Positions 9,917-19,097 are shown, counted from the first letter of the stretch. The stretch is DNA of 64,000 bases from Coprobacillus cateniformis (GCF_009767585.1 NZ_WSNW01000001.1:1704090-1768089), one strand, 5' to 3'. Notes: generated by a model from the sequence alone, not told the origin. Numbers and translations: made by a program.

Positions 9917-9938
9917 AAATCATAATCTACTCTTTTTC
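9908..9938 (+). terminator. Rho-independent terminator of the importer operon
   Basis: AAAGAGTAGA (9908-9917, includes the stop) pairs with TCTACTCTTT (9926-9935), then more T. Confidence 0.8.
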
Positions 9939-9990
9939 TTGATAATTATCATGAGATTATATAAAATGATTCAAAAGGAGTATGAGAATT

Positions 9991-10953
9991 GTGAAAAAGA
10001 AATTACCACTTATTATATTTATAATCTTTTGTGTTGTCTTAAGTCTTAGTTATGGAATTGGAAGTTATTTTGTAAATTATGCATTAGCACCTCATATCAC
10101 AAATGAAGAAGTTCAAGAGAAAATAAATGAGAGTGAGCTTAATCAAGAAGAATTGATGATTTATAAAAATAGTCTCAAAGAAACACAAAAAGGGTTAGAA
10201 TTTCAAAAGAAGACAAAACCAATGAATGTGTCAAGTTTTGATCATATTCTTTTACAATCACAATACTATCAAAATAAAGATGTTCACAATTGGGTTATTG
10301 TTATTCATGGTTATCAATCTCAGAATACTGAAATGATGTCATATGGTGCTAGATATGCTGAGGCTGGTTGGAATGTCCTTTTGCCAGATAATCGTGCGCA
10401 TGGTAAGAGTCAGGGAGATTATATTGGTATGGGATGGTTAGATAAAGAGGATATTGCTTCATGGGTACGATGGATAGTCAAACGTGATTCGCAGGCACAA
10501 ATTGTTTTACATGGTGTTTCTATGGGTGGTGCTACAGCAATGATGTGTTCAGGGGATCAGTTAGAACATGTCATTGGATATATTGAGGATTGTGGTTATA
10601 CAAGTGTGTGGGATATTTTTGCAAGTGAATTAAAGAATCAATTCTCATTGCCAACTTTTCCAATTTTAGATATTTCTAATATTGTAGCTGAAATGAAAGC
10701 TGGATATAATTTTAAGGATGCATCTAGTATAGAGCAGGTTAAGAAGTCGAAACAACCAATATTATTTATTCATGGTGGTCAAGATGATTTTGTTCCAACA
10801 GAAATGGTTTATAAATGCTATGACGCTGCAACTTGTGAAAAGGATTTATTTGTTGTTGATAAGGCAGGTCATGCTGAGGCTCGAAATTATAATCCCAAGA
10901 ATTATTGGAATAAGGTATTTTCTTTTATAAATGAAAAAATGCTGACAAACTAG
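9991..10953 (+). CDS. Membrane-anchored alpha/beta hydrolase
   Basis: 320 residues. One N-terminal membrane segment (about residues 5-25) precedes an outward-facing alpha/beta-hydrolase domain: VIVIHGYQSQ (oxyanion region), nucleophile elbow GVSMGG, acid in HGGQDDFVP and His in KAGHAEA. All three triad residues are present. GTG 9991 is preferred because AAAGGAG (9974-9980) is 10 bp upstream of it but only 1 bp from ATG 9982. Relatives are annotated as putative lipase/esterase or bacitracin-resistance-like hydrolases; the substrate is unknown. It converges on the EAL gene and shares its terminator. Confidence 0.85.
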   Translation: MKKKLPLIIFIIFCVVLSLSYGIGSYFVNYALAPHITNEEVQEKINESELNQEELMIYKNSLKETQKGLEFQKKTKPMNVSSFDHILLQSQYYQNKDVHNWVIVIHGYQSQNTEMMSYGARYAEAGWNVLLPDNRAHGKSQGDYIGMGWLDKEDIASWVRWIVKRDSQAQIVLHGVSMGGATAMMCSGDQLEHVIGYIEDCGYTSVWDIFASELKNQFSLPTFPILDISNIVAEMKAGYNFKDASSIEQVKKSKQPILFIHGGQDDFVPTEMVYKCYDAATCEKDLFVVDKAGHAEARNYNPKNYWNKVFSFINEKMLTN

Positions 10954-10964
10954 TCAGCATTTTT
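10935..10964. terminator. Bidirectional terminator holding both stop codons
   Basis: Perfect 12-bp arms AAAAATGCTGAC (10935-10946) and GTCAGCATTTTT (10953-10964) give A-run/T-run on both strands. The CTAG at 10950-10953 in the loop supplies the TAG stop of the hydrolase on one strand and of the EAL gene on the other. Confidence 0.85.
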
Positions 10965-13154
10965 GATAAACAAATCTTCAAATTCCTGAATTGGCATGGG
11001 CTTGTAGTAATAATATCCTTGAATATAATTACAATGATGCTTTACTAAGAAATCTTTTTGTTCTTGTGTCTCAACACCTTCCGCTACAACAACAATATTT
11101 AATTTATGACATAATTCAATAACTTCTTCTATAATAATATGACTTCTTAAATAAGTTGATGATGTTGTTTTAAAGAATTCCTGATCGATTTTTACAACAT
11201 CAATAGGGAAATCCTTTAACATGTTTAATGATGAATAACCACTTCCAAAATCATCTAAAGCAACTCTGATTTCATGTTTACGTAGTTTATTTAAGATATC
11301 AATTAATTCACTTTTGTGATTTAAAGCAGTTGTTTCAGTAATTTCGACTTCAATTTGACTTGGGTGGATATCATGCCTAAGAACCAGTTGAATAAACTGA
11401 TCAATAAATCCCTCATTAAATAAATATGTTCTTGAAACATTTACTGAAATACCAATATCTTTATGATAATTATGACGCCAATGCTCTAAAGTTCGTAGTA
11501 TCTGTTGAAAAACATATACATCTAATGACTCTAGCATTCCATTTTTTTCAAAGATTGGAATAAACACTCCTGGAGAAATTAAACCATGCTCAGCATTCTG
11601 CCATCTGACAAGTGCTTCACCAGTTAATACATTACCTGTTTTGATATCAACTTTTGGTTGAATATATACTTTAAAATCTTGATTTTCTAAAGCATTAAGA
11701 AAATCTTTTTCTATTTGTTGATCATGTAAATCTTTTTGGAAAACATCTTCTTGATAAAGAATGACATCATCTTGTGATAATTGCTTAAAATCATTTTTAA
11801 TATATTGAGTTTTTTGAAAAGCAACTTTTATATCAATATCTTTATCAATAATTTCATAAACCCCAAAATGAAAATAAAATTGTGAAGTCGCCTGGAGCTT
11901 ATTAAATTCATAACGAATCTGATCTGCTAAATTAAATAATCTCTCTCTTAATTTATCAGGATTATTCTTTTTGAATAGAATAGCAAAGTGATCATCTTTC
12001 TGACGACAGCATAGTTCATCCATATGACATTTATTATCTATACATTTCATAATTGTCATTAATAAATTGTTTGCAATATCTTCACCATAGATTTCATTAA
12101 ACCATTTAAATCCTTTAATATCACAATTGATAAGGACATATTGATCTAAATGTGAATTATTTTTACAAAGTTCAATAAACTTATTAAAGTTATAATGCTG
12201 AGTTAGTGAATCTTCAAATGCTAATTTTGTAAGCTGAAGTTTATTTTTCTTTTGGATAAAGTAAGTATAACTTAATAGAAAAGCACTTCCTAAACCAATG
12301 AGTAACCATGTAATAAAAGCTGTTATAATTAAATTTTGTATTCTATCAGTGACAACTTCTTGAGGGAAAACTGAAGCTACTAACCAGTCGTTATTTTTAA
12401 TATTGGCATATGTAAAGTAATTATGAGAATTGTTATGATCAGTAAAACTTATAATTCCAGAACCTTGTTTATCAATACTTTCAATCTTAATATCTTTTTG
12501 TTGGGACAAATCTTGAATAGTTTTTATATTCTTAACATCTTCTGCTTGTGTAGATAAAAGAATAATGTCTCCTGATTCATTAAATATAAATGAATATCCA
12601 GTATTGTTAAAAGAGGCATTGTCTAGTGTCTTCGATAATTTAACGGTATCATAAGTTGCAAAAAACACACCATTTATCTGATCATCTTTATTATATAAAG
12701 GAACGGAATAAACAATAATCTGTTCACCATCTACAAAATCTTTCATACTATTTGATTTAACTTTTTCACCATGAAGTGATTTTTGGAAATAGTCTCGATC
12801 TTTGATGTTAAAAACTTGTTGATCAGATGTTCTAACATTACCAGCAAGATCAGCAATGCCAAAACGCTTAATGTTACTTTCAATAGCAAGTTCATTGAGA
12901 TAATCTAGTAATTTTTTTTCAACTGTATTATTGGTATGAATCATTAAAGCAATTGTATCTAGCTGAGTAATATTTTCATTCATTCTGTTATTGATTGATG
13001 ATGCAGTTTGGATAGCTATTTCCTTGAGGAACTCGTTAGTTTCATCATATAGATTACGTGATAAATTGTTTGTATAAAGAGTTGCTAAAAAACTAAATAT
13101 AACAAGTGAAATAATTGTTATAATAATAGACTTCTTCATTAATGGATTTCGCAC
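10950..13154 (-). CDS. Cache-degenerate GGDEF-EAL membrane protein (probable c-di-GMP phosphodiesterase)
   Basis: 734 residues. A membrane segment (about 9-27), an extracellular double-Cache sensor (about 35-270, DRDYFQKSLHGE ... ANIKNNDWLVASVFP) and a second membrane segment (about 276-298) are followed by a GGDEF-fold domain in which the signature is lost (CCRQKDDHFAILF). The EAL domain (about 480-725) keeps the catalytic set: GEALVRW, SVNVSRTYL, VEITETTAL, LDDFGSGYSSL, VKIDQEFF, VAEGVETQEQ. So it is expected to hydrolyse c-di-GMP and not to make it, in response to an external ligand. The start is GTG 13154 behind a GGTGAT site; the ATG five codons in has no ribosome site. Confidence 0.88.
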   Translation of the reverse strand: MRNPLMKKSIIITIISLVIFSFLATLYTNNLSRNLYDETNEFLKEIAIQTASSINNRMNENITQLDTIALMIHTNNTVEKKLLDYLNELAIESNIKRFGIADLAGNVRTSDQQVFNIKDRDYFQKSLHGEKVKSNSMKDFVDGEQIIVYSVPLYNKDDQINGVFFATYDTVKLSKTLDNASFNNTGYSFIFNESGDIILLSTQAEDVKNIKTIQDLSQQKDIKIESIDKQGSGIISFTDHNNSHNYFTYANIKNNDWLVASVFPQEVVTDRIQNLIITAFITWLLIGLGSAFLLSYTYFIQKKNKLQLTKLAFEDSLTQHYNFNKFIELCKNNSHLDQYVLINCDIKGFKWFNEIYGEDIANNLLMTIMKCIDNKCHMDELCCRQKDDHFAILFKKNNPDKLRERLFNLADQIRYEFNKLQATSQFYFHFGVYEIIDKDIDIKVAFQKTQYIKNDFKQLSQDDVILYQEDVFQKDLHDQQIEKDFLNALENQDFKVYIQPKVDIKTGNVLTGEALVRWQNAEHGLISPGVFIPIFEKNGMLESLDVYVFQQILRTLEHWRHNYHKDIGISVNVSRTYLFNEGFIDQFIQLVLRHDIHPSQIEVEITETTALNHKSELIDILNKLRKHEIRVALDDFGSGYSSLNMLKDFPIDVVKIDQEFFKTTSSTYLRSHIIIEEVIELCHKLNIVVVAEGVETQEQKDFLVKHHCNYIQGYYYYKPMPIQEFEDLFIKNAD

Positions 13155-13217
13155 AATATCACCAGCCTTTTCCTCTATTATATAAAATTATATTTATAAA
13201 AGCACGAACAAATATAC

Positions 13218-13250
13218 AAAAAAAGAAAACTCTTTCAAACTGAAAGAGTT
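13218..13250 (-). terminator. Rho-independent terminator of the M42 aminopeptidase
   Basis: Read on the minus strand, AACTCTTTCA pairs with TGAAAGAGTT (13228-13250) around a 3-nt loop, followed by TTTTCTTTTTTT. Confidence 0.8.
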
Positions 13251-14265
13251 ATTGGATATAAGCAAGGATAAGTTTTAAGGTGTTTTCAACAGCTTGAATA
13301 TGTGTTCTTTCCATACCATGTGAAGCACCTACACCAGGTCCAATGAGAGCACCTTTGATATTATTTCCACCACGCAATGCCGCTGAGACATCACTGCTAT
13401 AGAATGGATAAATATCAACTGCATATTGTAATTGATGTTTTTTGGCGAGCTCAATGAGTCTTGTTGTCATATCATAATCATATGGACCACTTCCATCTTT
13501 TGCACAGATACTAACATCATATTCACTACAAGCAAGATCTAAACCAATACATCCCATATCAACAGCAATCAGTTCACTAATATATTCTGGAACATAACTG
13601 CTTCCATGACCAACTTCTTCAAAGGTTGAAATCATTAACACGAGATTATGTAGCGGTTTTATTTTTTCTTGAGATAATGTTTTTAACATACCAAATAAGA
13701 TTGCAACACTCATTTTATCATCTAAGAAACGTGACTTGATAAAACCAGAATCAGTGATTGTTGTTTTTGTATCAATTGCAATATAATCTCCATTTTGAAT
13801 ACCTAATTTTTCAACATCCTCTTTTGATTTGACAATTTCATCAATGCGTATATGCATTGTATCACAAGATCTTTCTAAAGATTTTGCATCTTTAAAAACA
13901 TGAACAGCAGGCGAATTAGAAAGAATAGTGCCTGTGTAAATCTGTTGTTCTCTTGTTATAATCTTGCAATATTCACCATCTAATGTTGGAACAAGGGGTC
14001 CACCTACATTTGTAAAAGCCAAAGTTCCATCATTTCGAATGCTTCTAACCATTAAACCTAATGTATCTACATGAGCACAAAATCCAACTGTATAATCATC
14101 TTTCCCATCAACAAAAATTTCTAAATTACCTTTATTTGTTCTCTTTGTTTGAAAACCTAATTGATGAGCCTCTTTTTCACAATAAGTTATAACATTTTTA
14201 GTATAGCCAGAAGGGCTATCAATTGCCATAATATCCTCTAATATTTGTAATATATAATTATTCAT
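13249..14265 (-). CDS. M42-family metallo-aminopeptidase
   Basis: 338 residues from ATG 14265, which follows GGAGGAATAAG; eleven extra codons upstream lack a site. M42 metal and catalytic motifs are present: VGFCAHVDTLGLMV, SRFLDDKMSVAIL, STFEEVGHGSS, VDMGCIG and the C-terminal GASHGMERTH. These enzymes form tetrahedral dodecamers with two metals per subunit and trim peptides from the N-terminus in the cytoplasm. It is monocistronic with its own terminator. Confidence 0.92.
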   Translation of the reverse strand: MNNYILQILEDIMAIDSPSGYTKNVITYCEKEAHQLGFQTKRTNKGNLEIFVDGKDDYTVGFCAHVDTLGLMVRSIRNDGTLAFTNVGGPLVPTLDGEYCKIITREQQIYTGTILSNSPAVHVFKDAKSLERSCDTMHIRIDEIVKSKEDVEKLGIQNGDYIAIDTKTTITDSGFIKSRFLDDKMSVAILFGMLKTLSQEKIKPLHNLVLMISTFEEVGHGSSYVPEYISELIAVDMGCIGLDLACSEYDVSICAKDGSGPYDYDMTTRLIELAKKHQLQYAVDIYPFYSSDVSAALRGGNNIKGALIGPGVGASHGMERTHIQAVENTLKLILAYIQ

Positions 14266-14313
14266 TGTCTTATTCCTCCATACTATGCATATAATCATAT
14301 CATATTTATTGCA

Positions 14314-14342
14314 TTAAAAAAGAAGAAAAATGAATTTCTTCT
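14314..14342 (-). terminator. Rho-independent terminator of the Rrf2 gene
   Basis: On the minus strand AGAAGAAA pairs with TTTCTTCT (14321-14342), followed by a T-run. Confidence 0.7.
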
Positions 14343-14766
14343 AAATTGAATGTGCAGCACTTAAGATATGATCTAATGTAATCTCACGAAGTTTCGCTTT
14401 ATATTGTTCTTCTGCTTTATTCAAGTGATCCACAATAACTGCTTCCGTTTCTTTTACCTTTAAAGAGGGATCAAAAACCTTTTCTACAAGATGAGTTGTT
14501 TCAACAAACTTCTCTTTCCCTTCAATAGCTTCAAAAATATCAAAGAAAGAAATATCTTCTAATCTCTTCTTTAATACAAATCCACCTAATTTACTTGCTT
14601 TTGAAGTAATCAGTCCTGCAACAACAAGTTGTCTTGTCACTTTTTTCAAATAAGAGTCAGATACATCTAATTTATCACTTAACTCATGACTTTTGATAGG
14701 AGATTCACTTGCTCCAATTAATAGTAGTATACATATTGCCTGCTCAAAACTTTGCCTTATCTTCAT
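14341..14766 (-). CDS. Rrf2-family transcriptional regulator without the iron-sulfur cysteines
   Basis: 141 residues. The winged helix (KSHELSDKLDVSDSYLKKVTRQLVVAGLITSKASKLGGFVL) and the following DIFEAIEG segment are typical of Rrf2. The three cysteines that bind an Fe-S cluster in IscR/NsrR are missing (only Cys12 is present), so it is not a cluster sensor. It is divergent from the YhgE/Pip gene, and a 10+10-bp inverted repeat lies at that gene's transcription start, so the regulator probably controls it; that link is inference. Confidence 0.85.
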   Translation of the reverse strand: MKIRQSFEQAICILLLIGASESPIKSHELSDKLDVSDSYLKKVTRQLVVAGLITSKASKLGGFVLKKRLEDISFFDIFEAIEGKEKFVETTHLVEKVFDPSLKVKETEAVIVDHLNKAEEQYKAKLREITLDHILSAAHSI

Positions 14767-14824
14767 ACTCTCTCCACCTTCTTCTTTATTTTAACAAAAA
14801 AAACATATTTTGTATCTAAAAGAG

Positions 14825-14852
14825 TTGACTTTTCATATCAATTTACTATAAT
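14825..14852 (+). promoter_or_regulatory. Promoter of the YhgE/Pip gene
   Basis: TTGACT (14825-14830), 16 bp, TATAAT (14847-14852). Confidence 0.7.
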
Positions 14853-14855
14853 ACT

Positions 14856-14895
14856 CTATAGACATTATATATCCATAGATATTAAATGTCTATAG
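14856..14895. promoter_or_regulatory. Candidate Rrf2 operator
   Basis: Perfect inverted repeat CTATAGACAT (14856-14865) / ATGTCTATAG (14886-14895) with 20 bp between, starting 3 bp after the -10 and therefore covering the transcription start. A third related element CCATAGAT lies in the spacer. Confidence 0.55.
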
Positions 14896-14917
14896 AAAAA
14901 AAGAAAGAAGGATTTTT

Positions 14918-17296
14918 ATGGTGAAACAAGAATGGAAAAATATTTTCCATAATACTTGGATCAAAGTTGTTATGGTAGCTATTATTGCTATACCAAGTCT
15001 TTATGCCTGTATTTTCCTAGGTTCTATGTGGGATCCTTATGGGAATTCAGGGGCGATTCCTGTAGCAGTCGTTAATGAAGATAAAGAAGTTATTTACAAT
15101 GATGCAAGTCTCGCTGTTGGAGAAGAACTTGTTAAGAATCTCAAGGACAATGACTCTATGGAATTTCATTTTGTGAATGCGTCTGATGCATTGAAAGGAT
15201 TAGAAGATAGTCAATATTATATGATTATCACAATTCCAAATGATTTTTCTAAAAATGCCACAACACTTTTAGATAAGCAACCACAAAAAATGGTCTTGAA
15301 TTATACAACAAATCCAGGAACCAACTATATTGCTTCAAAAATGGATGATTCAGCAATTGCAAAGATTAAAGCAGAAGTTTCTTCATCGGTCACAAAAACA
15401 TATGCAGAATCGATTTTTAAACAAATTTCAGTTTTATCTAATGGATTGGGAGAAGCAAGTGATGGGACAAATCAATTAACTGATGGTGTTGATCAATTGC
15501 GTGATGGAAATAAAACAATTTCTGATAACCTAAAAGTTTTAGCATCAAGTTCATTAACGTTTCAAGATGGTGCATCAACTCTTACAAAAGGCTTGAAAGA
15601 TTATACTGATGGTATTATCACTGTAAATAATGGTGTCTATACATTGAAAAATGGTTTAGACACATTAAATGATTCAACTGGTGTATTAGCAACAGGAGTC
15701 AATCGTTTGAATCAAGGTGCAAAGGAATTACAGACAGGTGTGAATCAATATACAGCAGGAGCCCAACAGGCTTATGAAGGTACACAACAATTGATTGGAA
15801 ATAACCAAGTATTACAAAAAGGAACAGAATTACTTGGTCAGGCAACTCAAACATTATCTGCTGGAGTGAATGATTTAGAAAGTAAAGTATCAGCTGCACA
15901 GACGAGTTTGTCAAGCTACCTTGAACTCTATAATACACTTAAGAGTAGCAATCTTGCTTTAGCAAATAGTTTGAAAGATTCTGGTTTAGATGCAGCAACT
16001 GTAAGTTCAATAACTGGTGGGAAAGTCACAACTGAACTGCCATCTTTTGAGAAGATGTTACTCCAAATGAATGATAGTGTAAGTGAACTGAACACCGCTG
16101 TGAAGACTCAACTGAAACCAGGAACTCAAGAACTCAATGCAAAAGTTAATGGTGGCAGTTATACAACTCTTAATTCACAACATCAACCTGTTCAAGTGAC
16201 TGTTGATCAAAAACAAAGTCTTGTTTATGGTGTTAAAAGTTATTTAGCAGGAGCATCACAAATAAATAATGGATTAAAGGATTTAACAGCAAACAACCAA
16301 TTTTTGACCAAAGGTAGCCAAGAATTGGCTGAAGGAACAGAGTTACTTGTTAAGCAAACACCAACATTAATGAGTGGTGTCAAAGCATTAGACTCTGGTG
16401 CTTCAGATTTATATAAAGGGACATCAGCTTTAGTTTCTAATAACTCTACAATATTAAATGGGTCAAAAGCTTTGTCAACTGGTGCTAATCAAATCAGTAG
16501 TGGTGCTAATCAATTAGCTGATGGGTCTCATACACTAGGGACAGGTTTAAATACTGTTAAAACGGGTGTATCAACTTTAAACACAAGTTTAAAGGATGGT
16601 GCTGATAAAAGCAAGATGACAACAACAGATTCAACATTTGATATGATGGCTTCACCTGTTGATACAACTCATAATGAGATATCGACTGTTGAAAATAACG
16701 GACATGCTATGGCACCTTATATGATGAGTGTAGCTCTTTATGTTGCTGGATTAGCATTTACACTTATGTATCCAGTCTTAGAAGGTGCAAAAGAAGCTGA
16801 ATCAGGATGGAAATATTGGTTATCAAAAGCAACTGTCATGTTTACTATCTCGACAATTGCAGCTATAGTTATGATCAGTTGTTTAAGAATCTTCAATGGA
16901 TTTGAACCACAACAACTAATGCAGACTTATTTATTTGCAATCCTTGTATCTGCAGCCTTTATGGCATTAATTGTTTTATTAAATGTAACTACAGGATATA
17001 TAGGAGAATTTTTATTACTTGTCTTTATGATTATTAACTTGGGTGGTTCAGCAGGAACATATCCATTAGAAACATCTGCTGGATTCTTTAAGGCTATTCA
17101 TAATTTTGTTCCTTACACATATAGTGTCAATGGGTTCAGAAAAGTGATTAGTATGGCTAATGCTTCTCTTACAACAGAAGTTATAGTCTTTGTTGGAATT
17201 TTAATTGGATGCTCAGTTTTAACAATTTTGTATTATCATTTTAAGAAAAATAGAGAAAAGCATCTTATTCCTCAAGCATTTGAAAAACATGAATAG
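14918..17296 (+). CDS. YhgE/Pip-family membrane protein
   Basis: 792 residues. An N-terminal membrane segment (KVVMVAIIAIPSLYACIFLG) is followed by the YhgE signature (WDPYGNSGAIPVAVVNED). A long extracellular stretch (about 170-570) is built of weak repeats of the kind L-x-D-G-x-x-x-L/T-x-x-G, expected to form elongated helical structure. The C-terminus has about five membrane segments of the ABC-2 permease type (from about 605). Relatives include phage-infection protein and the EsaA subunit of type VII secretion, but no ESX substrate or ATPase is nearby. Its role here is probably envelope-related and unproven. Confidence 0.88.
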   Translation: MVKQEWKNIFHNTWIKVVMVAIIAIPSLYACIFLGSMWDPYGNSGAIPVAVVNEDKEVIYNDASLAVGEELVKNLKDNDSMEFHFVNASDALKGLEDSQYYMIITIPNDFSKNATTLLDKQPQKMVLNYTTNPGTNYIASKMDDSAIAKIKAEVSSSVTKTYAESIFKQISVLSNGLGEASDGTNQLTDGVDQLRDGNKTISDNLKVLASSSLTFQDGASTLTKGLKDYTDGIITVNNGVYTLKNGLDTLNDSTGVLATGVNRLNQGAKELQTGVNQYTAGAQQAYEGTQQLIGNNQVLQKGTELLGQATQTLSAGVNDLESKVSAAQTSLSSYLELYNTLKSSNLALANSLKDSGLDAATVSSITGGKVTTELPSFEKMLLQMNDSVSELNTAVKTQLKPGTQELNAKVNGGSYTTLNSQHQPVQVTVDQKQSLVYGVKSYLAGASQINNGLKDLTANNQFLTKGSQELAEGTELLVKQTPTLMSGVKALDSGASDLYKGTSALVSNNSTILNGSKALSTGANQISSGANQLADGSHTLGTGLNTVKTGVSTLNTSLKDGADKSKMTTTDSTFDMMASPVDTTHNEISTVENNGHAMAPYMMSVALYVAGLAFTLMYPVLEGAKEAESGWKYWLSKATVMFTISTIAAIVMISCLRIFNGFEPQQLMQTYLFAILVSAAFMALIVLLNVTTGYIGEFLLLVFMIINLGGSAGTYPLETSAGFFKAIHNFVPYTYSVNGFRKVISMANASLTTEVIVFVGILIGCSVLTILYYHFKKNREKHLIPQAFEKHE

Positions 17297-17298
17297 TA

Positions 17299-17331
17299 AA
17301 TAATCCGGATCATAAGGTCCGGATTATTTTA
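17299..17331. terminator. Bidirectional terminator between YhgE/Pip and HAD genes
   Basis: AATAATCCGGA (17299-17309) pairs perfectly with TCCGGATTATT (17318-17328). The HAD gene's last codons lie in its right arm. Confidence 0.8.
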
Positions 17332-18010
17332 GTATATCATATAATTCTCTTAAATCTCTGATGGAATAAGTTGGAATGATATCTGTTGTATGATTCGTAT
17401 GGGCTGTATGAATCCAACAGGTATCTATGCCAGCATTAATGCCTCCTAATATGTCACTTGATAATGAATCTCCTATGATTAATGTCTTTTTAAGCTGAAA
17501 ATCAGATATTCTTGCAAAACAATAATCAAAATATTCTTTCATTGGTTTTTGATAACCAATATCCTCTGATACAAATATATTGATAAAATATTTATCTATA
17601 TGACTTTTATATAAACGATTGTATTGAGTTTTTGAAACACCATTCGTTACAATATAAAGATCATAGTACTTAGATAAATGTTCTAATACATCTCTTGTAT
17701 GAGGAAGTAAAAATGCTCCTTTGCCAAGTTCATTTTGATAATCATCTTCAAATGCAATTCCATCAAGTTGAATATCTAATTTTTGAAAAAGTTTAACAAA
17801 ACGTGTATAAAGAACAGTTTTTTTGTCAATAATACCATTTTCAAACTGTTTCCATAATTCAGCATTTATTTTTTCATATAATTCTTTAATATCTTCATTG
17901 AAAAAAAGATGATATTTTTGAAAAGTCTTTATTAATGCTTGACGCTCTGATTCATTAAAGTCCAATAATGTTCCATCAGCATCAAACAACAATGTAGTGT
18001 ATTTAGACAT
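17324..18010 (-). CDS. YjjG/YfnB-type HAD nucleotidase
   Basis: 228 residues. HAD motif I is FDADGTLLDF, whose Ala and L-L-D-F tail are typical of the YjjG/YfnB 5'-nucleotidase branch. Motif II is VTNGVSKTQ, the lysine is in EDIGYQKPMKEYF and motif IV is IIGDSLSSDILGG. The cytoplasmic phosphatase probably cleans up non-canonical nucleoside monophosphates. It converges with YhgE/Pip and is divergent from the SOD-like gene. Confidence 0.88.
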   Translation of the reverse strand: MSKYTTLLFDADGTLLDFNESERQALIKTFQKYHLFFNEDIKELYEKINAELWKQFENGIIDKKTVLYTRFVKLFQKLDIQLDGIAFEDDYQNELGKGAFLLPHTRDVLEHLSKYYDLYIVTNGVSKTQYNRLYKSHIDKYFINIFVSEDIGYQKPMKEYFDYCFARISDFQLKKTLIIGDSLSSDILGGINAGIDTCWIHTAHTNHTTDIIPTYSIRDLRELYDILK

Positions 18011-18109
18011 ATAACTCCTCCATTCTTCTCTTATTATATATGATTTTATATATGTTTAAAACTGGTTCTTTTTTTACTATATAAATCATATAGTAGGTTG
18101 GTGATAAAA

Positions 18110-18604
18110 ATGGAAATAAAACCTACTTCAACAACAACACGTATTTTAACAACAGTTATTAATGAAAAACCAATGACTTTTGCTTATGTTATAGGAGAAG
18201 ACATATCAGGAACAGTATGTTTTTATCCTTATCAAGGTGGAACTATTATGATATATGAAATTAATGGTTTACCAAAAAGTTCAAAAGATACTGGCGGTAT
18301 TTATGCATTTCATATTCATGAAGGAAATACATGTATAAATGATACAAAGGTTCCTTATGAGAAAACGAAAGGACATTTCAATCCAAATCAAACACAACAT
18401 CCTTATCATCTTGGTGATTTACCACCTTTATTTGCAACAAAAGGAATGGCATGGGGAATGATTTATATAGATAAATTTAAGCCACAGGATATTGTGAATA
18501 GAACACTTGTTATTCATGAGCATCCTGATGATTTTCATACGCAGCCTTCTGGAAATTCTGGCGGTAAAATTGCTTGTGGTGAAATCAAATTTTTTTCAAA
18601 ATAA
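18110..18604 (+). CDS. Cu/Zn superoxide dismutase-like protein without signal peptide
   Basis: 164 residues from ATG 18110 (GGTGAT five bases upstream). All seven metal ligands of Cu/Zn SOD can be placed: FHIHEG (two His), GHFNP (bridging His), QTQHPYHLGDL (His, His, Asp) and VIHEHPDDF (His). Both disulfide cysteines are there (EGNTC; ACGEI). The conserved active-site arginine (R143 in human SOD1) is replaced by Lys in GNSGGKIACG. Bacterial SodC proteins are normally exported, but this one begins MEIKPTSTTTRILT with no signal peptide or lipobox. It may be a cytoplasmic enzyme of altered activity or a copper-binding relative. Confidence 0.82.
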   Translation: MEIKPTSTTTRILTTVINEKPMTFAYVIGEDISGTVCFYPYQGGTIMIYEINGLPKSSKDTGGIYAFHIHEGNTCINDTKVPYEKTKGHFNPNQTQHPYHLGDLPPLFATKGMAWGMIYIDKFKPQDIVNRTLVIHEHPDDFHTQPSGNSGGKIACGEIKFFSK

Positions 18605-18659
18605 GAGTATAATCTCCAAATATTTGTACATGATATAAGTATATGGAGGTAAGAAAAAA

Positions 18660-19097
18660 ATGAAAAAATTAATGATGGTAATGATGTGTGTTACATTATT
18701 AGCTGGTTGTGGGAATGACGATAAGAAAAACAACAATGATAACAATACTGCTAATAACAACAATGTAACTGATACAAATGACAACAAAACAAATACTAAT
18801 GATAATTGGTTTGATCGTTTTGAATCTGATTTAAAAGGAAAGAATGTCAACTATTCAAATAAAACTTCTTTAGATGCGACAACAATTGGTGGTGCTGAAG
18901 GTTATCGTTATGCGACTGAAAATGGTAATATTGATGTTTATCGTTTTGAAGATGGTGATGAATTGAATAGAATTATGAAAGAAAAGAAAATTCGTATGAA
19001 TGATAAAGATTCAAATGTAGAAGTGAATGATCATTATGTTATTGTTTCTGATGGTTTATCAGATGATATCATGAATGTTTTTAGAGGTTTAAAATAA
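18660..19097 (+). CDS. Small lipoprotein with Asn/Asp/Thr-rich linker
   Basis: 145 residues. A lipoprotein signal with lipobox LAGC (Cys17) is followed by a 30-residue low-complexity linker rich in N, D and T, then an 85-residue domain (WFDRFESDLKGKNVNY ... VSDGLSDDIMNVFRGLK) that I do not recognise. GGAGGT at 18645-18650 supports ATG 18660. It lies 55 bp after the SOD-like gene with no terminator between, so the two may share a transcript. Confidence 0.75.
   Translation: MKKLMMVMMCVTLLAGCGNDDKKNNNDNNTANNNNVTDTNDNKTNTNDNWFDRFESDLKGKNVNYSNKTSLDATTIGGAEGYRYATENGNIDVYRFEDGDELNRIMKEKKIRMNDKDSNVEVNDHYVIVSDGLSDDIMNVFRGLK

Noticed and set aside
9982..9990. ATG 9982 as start of the alpha/beta hydrolase
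   Set aside because: The Shine-Dalgarno AAAGGAG ends 1 bp before it; GTG 9991 has proper spacing.
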